Shown here in pieces: positions 46,489 to 58,559 of a DNA stretch of 64,000 bases; the first letter of the stretch is position 1; every line of letters begins with the position of its first letter. The stretch is from contig NC_061510.1 of the NCBI RefSeq assembly GCF_022539505.1, positions 273,305,687 through 273,369,686 on the forward strand. Reading direction: 5' to 3'. The notes under the pieces were generated by a model. The model did not search any database and had not been told where the DNA came from. It worked only from the letters and a program-made list of their open reading frames with translations. This DNA comes from Lolium rigidum (Eukaryota; Streptophyta; Magnoliopsida; Poales; Poaceae). A program made the translations under genes and the position numbers.

Positions 46489-49082
46489 AGCATCCCCAAG
46501 CTTAGTTACGCTCGTCCCGAGCGAGGTAAAAACGATAACAAAGATAATTTCTTAAGTGACATGCCATCATAACCTTGATCATATTGTAAACATATGTAAT
46601 GAATGCAGCGACCAAAACAATGGTAATGACATGAGTAAACAACTGAATCATAAAGCAAAGACTTTTCATGAATAGTACTTCAAGACAAGCATCAATAAGT
46701 CTTGCATAAGAGTTAACTCATAAAGCAATAATTCAAAGTAGAGGTATTGAAGCAACACAATGGAAGGTTAAGTTTCAGCGGTTGCTTTCAACTTGTAACA
46801 TGTATATCTCATGGATAATTGTCAACATAGAGTAATATAACAAATGCAATATGCAAATATGTAAGAATCAATGCACAGTTCACACAAGTGTTTGCTTCTT
46901 GAGGTGGATAGAAATAGGTGAACTGACTCAACATTGAAAGTAAAAGAATGGTCCTCCATAGAGGAAAAGCATCGATTGCTATATTTGTGCTAGAGCTTTG
47001 ATTTTGAAAACATGAAACAATTTTGTCAACGGTAGTAATAAAGCATATGCATCATGTAAATTATATCTTATAAGTTGCAAGCCTCATGCATAGTGTACTA
47101 ATAGTGCCCGCACCTTGTCCTAATTAGCTTGGACTACCTGGATTATCACCGCAATACATATGCTTTAACCAAGTTTCACAAAGGGGTACCTCTATGCCGC
47201 CTGTACAAAGGTCTAAGGAGAAAGCTCGCATTTGGATTTCTCGCTTTTGATTATTCTCAACTTAGACATCCATACCGGGACAACATAGACAACGAGATAA
47301 TGGACTCCTCTTTTAATGCTTTAAGCATTTGACAACAATTAATTCTTTTCTCATTAGAGATTTGAGGATGTTTGTCCAAAACTGAAACTTCCACCATGAA
47401 TCATGGCTTTAGTTAGCGGCCCAATGTTCTTCTCTCACAATATGCATGCTCAAACCATTCAACTCGGTGTAGATCGCCCTTACTTCGGACAAGACGAACA
47501 TGCATAGCAACTCACATGAAATTCAACAATGAGTTGATGGCGTTCCCCGATAAACATGGTTATCGCACAACAAGCAACTTAATAAGAGATAAAGTGCATA
47601 ATTACATATTCAATACCACAATAGTTTTTAAGCTATTTGTCCCATGAGCTATATATTGCAAAGGTAAATGATGGAATTTTAAAGGTAGCACTCAAGCAAT
47701 TTACTTTGGAATGGCGGGAAAATACCATGTAGTAGGTAGGTATGGTGGACACAAATGGCATAGTGGTTGGCTCAAGTATTTTGGATGCATGAGAAGTATT
47801 CCCTCTCGATACAAGGTTTAGGCTAGCAAGGTTATTTGAAACAAACACAAGGATGAACCGGTGCAGCAAAACTCACATAAAAGACATATTGAAAACATTA
47901 TAAGACTCTACACCGTCTTCCTTGTTGTTCAAACTCAATACTAGAAATTATCTAGACCTTAGAGAAACCAAATATGCAAACCAAATTTTAGCATGCTCTA
48001 TGTATTCTTCACTAATAGGTGCAAAGCATATGATGCAAGAGCTTAAACATGAGCACAACAATTGCCAAGTATCACATTACCCAAGACATTTATAGCAATT
48101 ACTACATGTATCATTTTCCAATTCCAACCATATAACAATTTAACGAAGAGGAAACTTCGCCATGAATATTATGAGCTAAGAACACATGTGTTCATATGAA
48201 CCAGCGGAGCGTGTCTCTCTCCCACTCAAGCATGATGTAATCCAATTTATTCAAACAAAAATAAAAACAAAAGCACACAGACGCTCCAAGTAAAGTACAT
48301 AAGATGTGACCGAATAAAAATATAGTTTCAAGAGAGGAACCTGATAATGTTGTCGATGAAGAAGGGGATGCCTTGGGAATCCCCAAGCTTAGACGCTTGA
48401 GTCTTCTTGATATATGCAGGGATGAACCACCGGGGCATCCCCAAGCTTAGAGCTTTCACTCTCCTCGATCATAGTATATCATCCTCCTCTCTTGACCCTT
48501 GAAAACTTCCTCCACACCAAACTCGAAACAACTCATTCGAGGGTTAGTGGACAATAAAAATTAACATGTTCAGAGGTGACACAATCATTCTTAATACTTC
48601 TGGACATTGCATAATGCTACTGGACATTAGTGGATCAAAGAAATTCATCCAACATAGCGAAAGAGGCAATGCGAAATAAAAGGCAGAATCTGTCAAAACA
48701 GAACAGTCCGTAAAGATGGATTTTATTAGGCCACCAGACTTGCTCAAACGAAAATGCTCAAATTGAATGAAAGTTGCGTACATATCTGAGGATCACTCAC
48801 GTAAATTGGCATAATTTTCTGAGTTACCTACAGAGAATTAGACCCAGATTCGTGACAGCAAAGAAATCTGTTTCTGCGCAGTAATCCAAATCTAGTACTT
48901 ACTTTACTATCAAAGACTTTACTTGGCACAACAAAACACAAAACTAAGATAAGTAGAGGTTGCTACAGTAGTAAACAACTTCCAAGACACAAATATAAAA
49001 CAAAGTACTGTAGCAAAATAACACATGGGTTATCTCCCAAGAAGTTCTTTTCTTTTTAGCCATTAAGATGGGCTCAGCAGTT
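46489..49082 (-). mobile_element. 3' interior of C1, non-coding
   Basis: Purine tract complement CATCCCCAAGCTTAGTT at 46491, and look-alikes near 48379 and 48437. Similar to B1 3789-6320 throughout. No gene. Confidence 0.78.
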
Positions 49083-49733
49083 TTAATGATGCACTCGCAA
49101 GAAATAGTATTTGAAGCAAAAGAGAGCATCAAGAGGCAAATTCAAAACACATTTAAGTCTAACATGCTTCCTATGCATAGGAATCTTGTAAATAAACAAG
49201 TTCATGAAGAGCAAAGTAACAAGCATAGGAAGATAAAACAAGTGTAGCTTCAAAAATTTCAGCACATAGAGAGGCATTTTAGTAACATGAAAATTTCTAC
49301 AACCATATTTTCCTCTCTCATAATAACTTTCAGTAGCAACATGAGCAAACTCAACAATATAACTATCACATAAAGCATTCTTATCATGAGTCTCATGCAT
49401 AAAATTATTACTCTCCACATAGGCATAGTCAATTTTATTAGTTGTAGTGGGAGCAAATTCAACAAAGTAACTATCATTATTATTCTCATCATCAAATATA
49501 GGAGGCATATTGTAATCATAATCAAATTCACTCTCCATAGTAGGTGGCACCAAAAGACCACTATCATTATAATCATCATAAACAGGAGGCAAAGTATCAT
49601 CAAAGAAAATTTTCTCCTCAATGCTTGGGGGACTAAAAATATCATGAAAACCAGCTTCCCCAAGCTTAGAACTTTCTATATCATTATCAACAATGGTGTT
49701 CAAAGCGTTCATACTAATATTACTACCGAGCAT
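49083..49733 (-). CDS. C1 cargo ORF with hydrophobic segment, unknown
   Basis: 216 residues from an ATG at 49733. The first 120 residues are acidic (DIESSKLGEAGFHDIFSPPS; ESEFDYDYNMPPIFDDENNN), then NALCDSYIVEFAH and YYERGKYGCRNFHVT, then one long hydrophobic stretch (FLKLHLFYLPMLVTLLFMNL) followed by a basic KIPMHRKHVRLK. Proteins of this type are common in Triticeae gypsy elements, as I recall them, without known function. One membrane segment with an acidic N-terminus recalls a small envelope-like protein, but no signal peptide or cysteine pattern supports that. The codons for SKLGE contain a purine-tract look-alike. Confidence 0.65.
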   Translation of the reverse strand: MLGSNISMNALNTIVDNDIESSKLGEAGFHDIFSPPSIEEKIFFDDTLPPVYDDYNDSGLLVPPTMESEFDYDYNMPPIFDDENNNDSYFVEFAPTTTNKIDYAYVESNNFMHETHDKNALCDSYIVEFAHVATESYYERGKYGCRNFHVTKMPLYVLKFLKLHLFYLPMLVTLLFMNLFIYKIPMHRKHVRLKCVLNLPLDALFCFKYYFLRVHH

Positions 49734-49961
49734 GCAAATAAGATTTCATAGGTTTTTTAATTTTCGCATCAAACAATCCATGTTTTAAATGAGGAAACAG
49801 AATAAGAAGCTCACTCTTGTACATTATGCCAAACTAGTGTAAACAAGAAACAACAAGATGCAATTGCAGGATCTAAAGGAAATAGCTTTGAGCACACACA
49901 CAACGGCGCCGGAAAAATACTTTACCTAGGACCGTAGTATGAGTGCCTTTTTACCTTTCCT

Positions 49962-49978
49962 CCCCGGCAACGGCGCCA
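49962..49978 (-). other. primer binding site, tRNA-Asp type (C1)
   Basis: CCCCGGCAACGGCGCCA, a perfect tRNA-Asp match, 10 bases before the LTR at 49989. Confidence 0.85.
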
Positions 49979-49988
49979 GAAAAGTGCT

Positions 49989-51541
49989 TGATGTCTACGG
50001 GAGCTTCTATTCTTGTAGACAGTGTTGGGCCTCCAAGTGCAGAGGTTTGTAGAACAGCGAGCAAGTTTCCCTTAAGTGGATACCCAAGGTTTATCGAACT
50101 CGGGGAGGAAGAGGTCAAAGATATCCCTCTCATGCAACCACTGCAACCACAAAGCAAGAAGTCTCTTGTGTCCCCAACACACCTAATAGGTGCACTAGTT
50201 CGGCGAAGAGATAGTGAAATACGGGTGGTATAAATAAGTATGAGCAGTAGCAACGGTGCCGGAAAAGTGCTTGGCGCGTAGTTGATGGTGGTGGTATTGC
50301 GAGCGTAGTAACGTGATAAAACGAGTAAACAAGCGGTAGTAACTCAGCGGTAGTAACGCGGTAGTAGTAAACAAGCGGTAGTAACTCGGCGGTATTTAGG
50401 AACAAGGCCTAGGGATTACACTTTCACTAGTGGACACTCTCAACATTGATCACATAACAGAATAGATAAATGCATACTCTACACTTTTGTTGGATGATGA
50501 ACACATTGCGTAGGATTACACGAACCCTCAATGCCGGAGTTAACAAGCTCCACAATAATGCTCATGTTTTAGTAACCTTTAGTGTAAGATAGATCAACAG
50601 ACTAAACCAAGTACTAGCATAGCATGCACACCGTAACCTTCATGCATATGTAGGAGGAATAGATCACATCAATATTATCATAGCAATAGTTAACTTCATA
50701 ATCTACAAGAGATCATAATCATAGCATAAACCAAGTACTAACACGGTGCACCCACTGTCGCCTTTACACACGTGCAGGAGGAATAGAACTACTTTAATAA
50801 CATCACTAGAGTAGCACATAGATAGTAGTGATACAAACTCATATGAATCTCAATGAGATCATTGTATTGAAGTACATGGAAGAGAGATGAACCACATAGC
50901 TACCGGTACAGCCCCGAGCCTCGATGGAGAACTACTCCCTCCTCATGGGAGCAGCAGCGGTGATGAAGATGGCGGTGGAGATGGCAGCGGTGTCGATGGA
51001 GATGGCAGCGGTGTCGATGGAGAAGCCTTCCGGGGCACTTCCCCGTCCCGGCGGGGTGCCGGAACAGAGTTCTGTCCCCCGAATTGGAGTTTCGCGACGG
51101 TGGCGGCGCCCCTGGAGTCTTTCTGGAGTTTCGTCAATTGGTACTGTGTTTTTAGGTCGAAAGGGGTTATATAGGCGAAGAGGCGGCGCAGGAGGGTCGA
51201 CAGGGTGGCCTCACCACCAGGTGGCGCGGCCAGGGCCTGGCCCGCGCCCAGGTGTGGTGTGGGGCCCCCCTGGCCCATCTCTGGCAGCTCTCGAGTGTTC
51301 TGGATGGTTCCGGGAAAAATAGGAACCTGGGCGTTGATTTCGTCCGATTCCGAGAATATTTCGTTACTAGGATTTCGAAACCAAAAACAGCGAGAAAACG
51401 GAGGCGGCACTTCGGCATCTTGTTAATAGGTTAGTTCCAGAAAATGCATAAATATGACATATAATGTGTATAAAACATGTAGATATCATCAATAAAGTAG
51501 CATGGAACATAAGAAATTATCGATACGTCAGAGACGTATCA
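49989..51541 (-). repeat. LTR-C, 5' LTR of C1
   Basis: 1,553 bp, TGATGTCTACGGGAGC...GACGTATCA. Differences from the left copy are concentrated at CAG/CTG sites (for example 50056 and 50298). Confidence 0.9.
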
Positions 51542-52834
51542 CTCATCTAAGCATTGCGTAGGAGGTTTTGAATACGGAATATCTTCCCTAGTAAAGCGCT
51601 GAAGGGAGTTTACCTCAATCATGGATGAAGGGGGAATTATCTCACATATATCTTCTATGGTAGGTAGATTCTTCACATCTTCAGATTTAATACCTTTCTT
51701 CTTGAGAGACTTCTTGGCTTCCCTCATATCTTCATCATTCAATTTAATTAAACCCCTCTTCTTCAATATTGGCGTTGGAGTTGGTTCAGGCGTAGTCCAA
51801 TCATCATGATTCCGGCCTATTTTAGCCAATAATTCTTCCGCTTCGTCTGGAGTTCTTTTCCTAAAAACACAACCAGCACAACTATCCAGGTATGCCCTAA
51901 ACTCAATGGTTAGTCCACTATAAAATATATGAAGTAGATCATTCTTTTCTAAATCATGTCCAGGCCGAGCTCTGATAAGAGAACAAAATCTTGCCCAAGC
52001 CTCAGGCAATTTCTCTTCATCTCCCTGGTCAAATCTATAAATTTTCTGTAAAGCAACATGTTGAGCACTAGCAGGAAAGTATTTTCGAAAGAAAACATCA
52101 CGCAAATCAGTTGGACTTTTAATAGAACCAGGAGGCAAATTATTATACCAAGTTTTAGCATCATCCTTTAATGACAAAGGAAAAATTTTAGCGACAAAAT
52201 AAGTACGCATCTTGATATCATCAGAAAACAAGCTACTCATAGATGAAAGTTCAATCATGTGTTCTACAGCACTTTCTTTTTTAGTACCACAAAAGGGTGC
52301 TTTCTCTACAATAGCTATATGAGATAGATCAAGAGAAAAATCATAATCTTTATCTTTAATGCATATAGGAGATGTGGCAAATTTAGGATCAGGAGATAAC
52401 TTATGTCTAACAGTATATTGTGTGAGAAACTTTTCAATTTTGCTTGCATCAGCAGTAGCATTGCATCTATTAATAAAATCATCATTAAGCTCCACATAAT
52501 CTTCATCGGGATCATCACTAGAATAATCAAGTTCGGGTGAATTAACAGGTGTAGTAGCATCGGGAGTTTCACTATTTTCAATTTGTCTAGACCTAGCAAT
52601 TGTAGCATCTAGAAAGGATCCCAATGAACCACTATCATCAAGCACAGCAGAAACATTATCAATATCATAAGAGTTTTCGGATTCAGCGAAGTACCGGCAA
52701 GTGAAGCTTGTGGCGGTGAAACAAGTTTATCAATCACGAGATGGTGAATCAAGAGCAGCGAGAGGTACTCGAGTTGTACCTTTTCTTGTAGTGGATGGTA
52801 ATATGGCGACTTTAGGATCGCGAGTTTTACCCAT
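51542..52834 (-). pseudogene. gag: gag N-terminal two thirds of A3
   Basis: The likely ATG is at 52834 (MGKTRDPKVAILPSTTRKGT). A long open frame (52645-51547) holds the Gag core: LFSDDIKMRTYFVAKIFPLS, WYNNLPPGSIKSP, LPEAWARFCSLIRARPG, FYSGL, LDSCAGCVFRKRTPDEAEEL, TPEPTPTPILKKRG. Only the first 60 codons are out of frame, through three small indels that all fall at CAG sites (about 52687, 52737 and 52761), so the break may be a sequencing error. The frame is cut at 51546 by C1. Capsid protein of the element. Confidence 0.85.
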
Positions 52835-52890
52835 GATGGAGAATTTGCAGCGAACAATATCAATCCAAGTGAACTTCCAAATAAAGCTAT

Positions 52891-52911
52891 GCTCCCGACA
52901 ACGAGCGCCGA
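52891..52911 (-). other. primer binding site region of A3, altered
   Basis: GCTCCCGACAACGAGCGCCG stands where A2 has GCTCCCCGACAACGGCGCCA. The GAG and missing A fit the CAG-site discrepancy of this window. Confidence 0.6.
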
Positions 52912-52920
52912 AAACGATCT

Positions 52921-54316
52921 TGATAACCCACAAGTATAGGGGATCGCAGCGAGTCTTCGCGGGTAGTAAAACCCAATTTATTGATTCGACACAAGGGGAG
53001 ACAAAGAATACTTGAAAGCCTTAACAGCGGAGTTGTCAATTCAGTTGCACACGGCAACGAGACTTGCTCGCAGGAGTTTATCGATAGTAACGGTTTTATA
53101 GCAGTAGCTGATAGTGAAATAACGACGGAGTAACGAGAGACAGTAGTAGTGATTATAGTAAACGAGCAGGATTAAAATACTGTAGGCACGGGGACGGATA
53201 ACGGGCGTTGCATGGATGAGAGAAACTCATGTAACAATCAAGCAGGGCATTTGCAGATAATAATAAAACAGTGTCTAAGTACAAAGCAATCAATAGGCAT
53301 GTGTTCCAATTATAGTCGTACGTGCTCGCAATGAGAAACTTTCAAAACATCTTTTGTCCTACCAGCCGGTGGCAGCCGGGCCTCAAGGGAATCTACTGGA
53401 TATTAAGGTACTCCTTTTAATAGAGTACCGGAGCAAAGCATTAACCCTCCGTGAACACATGTGATCCTCACATCACTACCATCCCCTCCGGTTGTCCCGA
53501 TTTCTGTCACTTCGGGGCCATTGGTTCCGGACAGCAACATGTGTATACAACTTGCAGGTAAGACCATAAACAATGAATATCATGATGAAATAATAACATG
53601 TTCAGATCTGAGATCATGGCACTCGGGCCCTAGTGACAAGCATTAAGCATAACAAGTTGCAACAATATCATCAAAGTACCAATTACGGACACTAGGCACT
53701 ATGCCCTAACAATCTTACACTATTACATGACCAATCTCATCCAATCCCTACCATCCCCTTCAGCCTACGGCGGGGGAATTACTCACACATGGATGGGGAA
53801 ACATGGCTGGTCGATGGAGAGGCGTCGGTGGTGATGATGGCGATGATCTCCTCCAATTCCCCGTCCGGCGGAGTGCCGAACGGAGACTTCGGCTCCCGAG
53901 ACGGAGTTTCGCGATGTGGCGGCGTTCTGGAGGGTTTCTGGCGACTTCCACTTCTCCCCGTGCGGTTTTAGGTCGAAGGCGATAAGTAGTCCGAAGGAGG
54001 GCGTCAGAGGCCGGCTGAGGGGGCCACACGCTAGGGCCGCGCGTCCCCCTCCTGGGCCGCGCCGCCCTAGGGTGTGGGGCCCTCGGGCGTCCACCTGACT
54101 TGCCCTTCTGGCTCCGTGAGTCTTCTGGAAAAATAGGACCTTTCGTATAAATTCCGAGGATTTTCCTGAAAGTTGGATTTCTGCACAAAAACGAGACACC
54201 AGAACAGTTCTGCTGAAAACAGCGTTAGTACGTGTTAGTTGCATCCAAAATACACAAATTAGAGGCAAAACAATAGCAAAAGTGTTCGGGAAAGTAGATA
54301 CGTTTTGGACGTATCA
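52921..54316 (-). repeat. LTR-A, 5' LTR of A3
   Basis: 1,396 bp partner of 32823-34221, followed by the duplication cgccc. Confidence 0.93.
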
Positions 54317-54677
54317 CGCCCCTATGTAAAAATTATCCCCCCCCAGATCCAAATGTTCCCCTTATGTACATTACGATCGAAGACCTCTACGTTATGTCGT
54401 CACCGGCATCCTCCCTCTCCCCGTACGTTACGATGACCCCCTGCATCATTATGTGGTCACCGGCATCCCACTCTCCCCGTACGTTACGACAACCCCCTGC
54501 GTTCATTATGTGGTCACCGGCATCCCCCTCTCAGCGTACGTTACGACGACCCCCTACGTTACGTCGTCACCTGCATCCCCCTCTCCCTCTATGTTTCATC
54601 GACATTATTATTATTATGTACTCACGATTAACTCAAAATTAAGCATGTACTTATCGATTTAATATTTTGCAGAAACA

Positions 54678-57600
54678 ATGGATCCATTCCATTGAGACTT
54701 CGAACAGGAAGACATGATCGAGGACATAATCCGCGCAGCCGACCGAGAAGCCGACCGAGAAGCTGATGGCTCCGTTGATGGAGAAGCCGACAGCTCCGGC
54801 GAGGTATATATACATGTATACGATCACTAGAGCCATTAATGGAATTCTATATGTACATGTATATAAATTAATGAATGTTTATTCTCTTAGGCCTCCCAAG
54901 ATAAGTTGGATAAACGAGACCCAGCAAAGAAGTTGGGCAAAAAAGACCAGTTCACAATTACAGTTATATCACCTTCTGGCGAACCGATGGAACCCACAAA
55001 GGCCACAACGACATTTAGAAATAAGTGCAGACTTATGGTTAGGGATCACATCCCGATCAGTGTTAGAAAATGGAACAAGAGCAAAAAGGTGCCCCAAAGT
55101 GAGTTTGTTGCCAATAGGTTCAAAGCCAATCTTTTTTACGACCTCATGGCACATTTCACCCTGCCAGAATTGGAGACGCGGATTGAGATGGAAAAGCAGA
55201 GGGAGATAGTGAAGAAGTGGGCTCTTATGAAGATGGAAAAACTATTGTGACCGTGGAAGAAGCGATTATGGGCAACTTATAAGAAGGAAAAGAATCCTCC
55301 AAAATTCGAAGGCTATCTAGCGAAGTAGGAGCATAACTGGGATGCATTTGTGGAGTACAAGACCTCAGAGGATGCCGAGGCATTGTCAAATAAAAACAAG
55401 AAGAATGCAGATGAAAAGGAATATCACCATAAAATGGGGCGAGGGGACTACAAAAAAAGCCATGCCTAAGTGGGTTTAACAAGAGGCTGAGATGCTGCGG
55501 AATGGGGTCACTCCAGAACCCATCCGAGAAAACTGGGACTTGAGGGCTCGAAATTGGTTCCTTGCGCATGGGTTTGAGTATGACATGCGAACAAGGAACC
55601 TTGTTCAAAGTGACATCAAGGTTAAGGTACCCAGGGAAAAATGGATTCAAGTGACGACAGATATTAAATCGGGGAAATTGAAGTTTATTCCCGATAGAGA
55701 AAATGACTTGTTGACGATGGTCCTCGGGAATCCCGAAAAGGGAGGACGAACAAGAGGCCTCGGCCCTAGTTATCCATGCTCGATTGGGTTTCCCAGCGAC
55801 GTGGAGACTTATATAAGCCGAGCGAGAGAAAAACAACGTCAGGAGGAGGTGCAGAATGACCGGTTATCCGAGTTCCAATGCCGACTTGACCAGCAACGGT
55901 GGGAGATTGATGAACTTAAAGGAGGGCGCTAGCTAGATAATTCCGCCGGCACATCTCAGCGGCGAAGCAGCATGGCTGACTCGGAGGCCCCGCCTGACGG
56001 TCCACGGATGATAGATGGTGGTCCTGGCTATCCCGTGGATGAAATCAAGGAGCAGACACATTGTGATCTCCATCAGGAGTTCAGGAACCTATCTCTGAAG
56101 GTGGTGGTCGGCTTTGTTTTACCTACATTAGGACTTGAAGGTAAGGCGACACTATGGCATGGCAATGAGATTCCAGCTGGCTATGCTTGTGTCGGGGTGG
56201 ATACAATTGTACTGTCGTTTGAGTCATTGGATCTTGAAATCCTTGGAGGTGAAGGTCAGGATACACTCGGAGAAGTAGTGGGTGACATTATTCTTTGGGA
56301 GAAGAAAAACATCAAGCTTCCAGGATGGGTACCCCCTACGAGTGGTCGCAGGTCACCATCACCTCCTCCGAGTGGTCGCAGGTCACCATCAACTCCTCCG
56401 AGTGGACACATGTCACCATCACCCCATGACTATGACCACCACATCCCTAGTCCATCTCGATATCCACCGCCGGCTCAACCGTCCTCGCCGCCGCCTGCGC
56501 CCACTAAGACTCGGCAGGCACCTAGTAAGCGGAAGCGTGACAAGAGCCCTATCCGCCAACTGTCGCACCTCCCAACAGTACCAAAGGTTCCTCCCCCGTG
56601 CTTACGATCGTACTGACGAGGAAAGTGACGCCATCGCACAGAGCCAACTGCAAGCACATTTTCATCAGGAAAAACCCGAGTCCCCAGTGTCATACACCGA
56701 GAAGCAAATAGAATACGCTCTTGATTTTCTTAACACACCATCGCAATATGACTTACACCAGAAGAAGGATGACTATACACGCACACTTGCGAAGGTAATT
56801 GAGCAGAGCAAAGAGAGGAAAAGTGCTAGCGGGAGCAAATCATCAACTAAAAATGCAATCGGCAAGAAATCAAGTACAAAACCTGCACCCCTCAAGGCCC
56901 AGCAAGCGACAACAAAAAAGGATGTTCCCCAGATCGGAGAATGGGCCAAACAATCGATCCCACCCCTCAGAATGTTAGATGTTCCCTTGGTGTACCAAGG
57001 ACATGGTTGTTTGGATATGGAAGCAGCTACGAAGCTAGCGGCTCAAATGAATTTTACTGTGGAGGAATTTCTCAGTTCCTAAGATACTGCACTACCCTTT
57101 GTTGATATAGCCTCTAAATTTGACTACGGGGCCAACTTGGTCAGCAAAAAGAGGCTGGAAGAACTACCAACGCATATGCGGAATTTTCATCAGTGGTACC
57201 TTGATGCGTGCAAGGTGAACCAAAGATACATCATGGCGAATATCCCAGAAGAATATTACTTCCGAAGGGAGGATCTCCATATTGAGATTTGCGAACTCTG
57301 GCAGTTATTCAATTTAGACGCCCTCGACAAATCTCTCATGAGTTGCTATTGCTTGTAAGTTATTGACTATATATAATTTCATGTTCATTCAGTTGTCCCT
57401 ATTCATTGCATATACTCATTATATCTTTTTGTACTCTGTTATGCAGAATGAAGATCGATGAATGCAAAAGAAGGCATATAAACAATATTTGGTTTATTGA
57501 CCCAGATAAAGTACATCACGACACGATAAGGGATAAAACTGAAGAAACGGGGGGAAACCTGCTAAGGTTTTTAACGGAGCAACATTTCTGTGATTCAATA

Positions 57601-58225
57601 TTGTTTCCTTATAACTACAGGTGAGAGTCTTACTCTGTTGTACACATTCAATTTTTCTTACTCGATGTTAAGTGTAATTCATGACGTATATATAAACCTG
57701 TGCAGTTTTCACTAGATTCTGCTACACATTCAAGTTGATAAGGGAATAGTTGAAGTAAGAGACCCATTGAATAGAGGCGTGGAAGGGTTCCACAACTTGC
57801 AGGACCTGCTCCAAAGGTAATTTCAATCATTATCGCGCTATATCGATCTCTTTCATGAGATATCAATTAATTATCCACTCATTCAATCATTCTTTTGCCT
57901 GACAGGGTTTGGAGAAGCTTCAAGAAGATGGTTAAGGGTAGTAACTTCACAGAGAAGCTAACGTTTACTCCTGTATCGTGCGCCCAGCAGTCACAGGGGA
58001 TAAATCTATGTGGATACTACGTTTGCGAGTCCATTCGCATGTTAACCACTGAAAATGACGATCGTAGACTCGACGTAAACAATACATTCACAACTTTAAT
58101 TTATTACCGTCAATATTTTGTTATCAAGATTGATATATTCATATTCATCTGATTTTCCTATATGGATCGAGTACATGCGGGAGAAGCTCCAACCACAACA
58201 ACACATACTAGAAATTACGGAGTAA
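54678..58225 (+). pseudogene. second CACTA gene: Transposase_24-like, DUF8039-like and Ulp1 (C48) protease domains
   Basis: ATG 54678 after an acceptor; stop codon six into the frame (54693). Intron 54804-54890 (GT...AG) joins in frame. Then a Transposase_24-type region (FRNKCRLMVRDHIPISVRKW; HNWDAFVEYKTSEDAEAL; LGNPEKGGRTRGLGP) with stops near 55248, 55326 and 55466; a DUF8039-like region (YPVDEIKEQTHCDLHQEFRN; GYACVGVDTIVLSFESLDLE); a Ser/Pro repeat; and a Ulp1 peptidase split over exons ending 57354, 57448-57620, 57706-57816 and from 57906. The protease His (FH at 57707), Asp (VRDPLN) and Cys (LCGYYVC) codons remain, but the Trp after His is TAG. Proteins of this layout accompany tnp2 in grass CACTA elements and may process SUMO-like modifications. 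Confidence 0.85.
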
Positions 58226-58559
58226 CTGGCGGGATTTTTGATGAGAGAAATAATAGACGATAATGGCTTGTTTAGTATAAATCTACGCTTCTGATAATCC
58301 CCGTGTAATAGTTCGAATAGACGACGGGCTCTAGTCCCGATAGTCGTGAGCTCCATGTATGTAAGGGATAAAATTTATATATATTTATTTGCTCGATCAT
58401 AATACAAATTATTTGATATATGTAATGCATAAACGTCTACAGCTTGTAGTAGCATACAAATATATAAAAATTATTTTGAAATGAAAAAAATGAATTAAAA
58501 GGGGGTGGCTGCACCCCAGCCGAACCCTAAACCTTAAAGAAGCAGCATCCTGCGCGCGC

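Larger units (their letters stand above)
44941..51541 (-). mobile_element. C1: non-autonomous LTR-C element inserted in A3 gag
   Basis: LTRs at 44941-46488 and 49989-51541, duplication ctcat (44936-44940 and 51542-51546) splitting the A3 gag codons. The interior (46489-49988) has the purine tract, non-coding DNA like that of B1 and B3, one ORF and a tRNA-Asp primer site. No polymerase genes. Confidence 0.93.
32823..54316 (-). mobile_element. A3: gypsy gag-protease element with nested insertions
   Basis: LTRs lie at 32823-34221 and 52921-54316, with the duplication cgccc (32818-32822 and 54317-54321) intact. The interior keeps a 3' stretch (34222-34953) and gag-protease (43736-44940 joined to 51542-52834). 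Between these sit a C-type LTR with a solo LTR-B in it, element B3 with an assembly gap, and C1. The stretch between protease and the 3' end that A2 shows is missing here, so sequence is deleted or hidden in the gap. The LTRs differ little apart from CAG/CTG-type changes, so the insertion is recent. Confidence 0.9.

Noticed and set aside
49083..49733. Retroviral envelope gene
   Set aside because: One hydrophobic segment only; no signal peptide, cleavage site or cysteine pattern.
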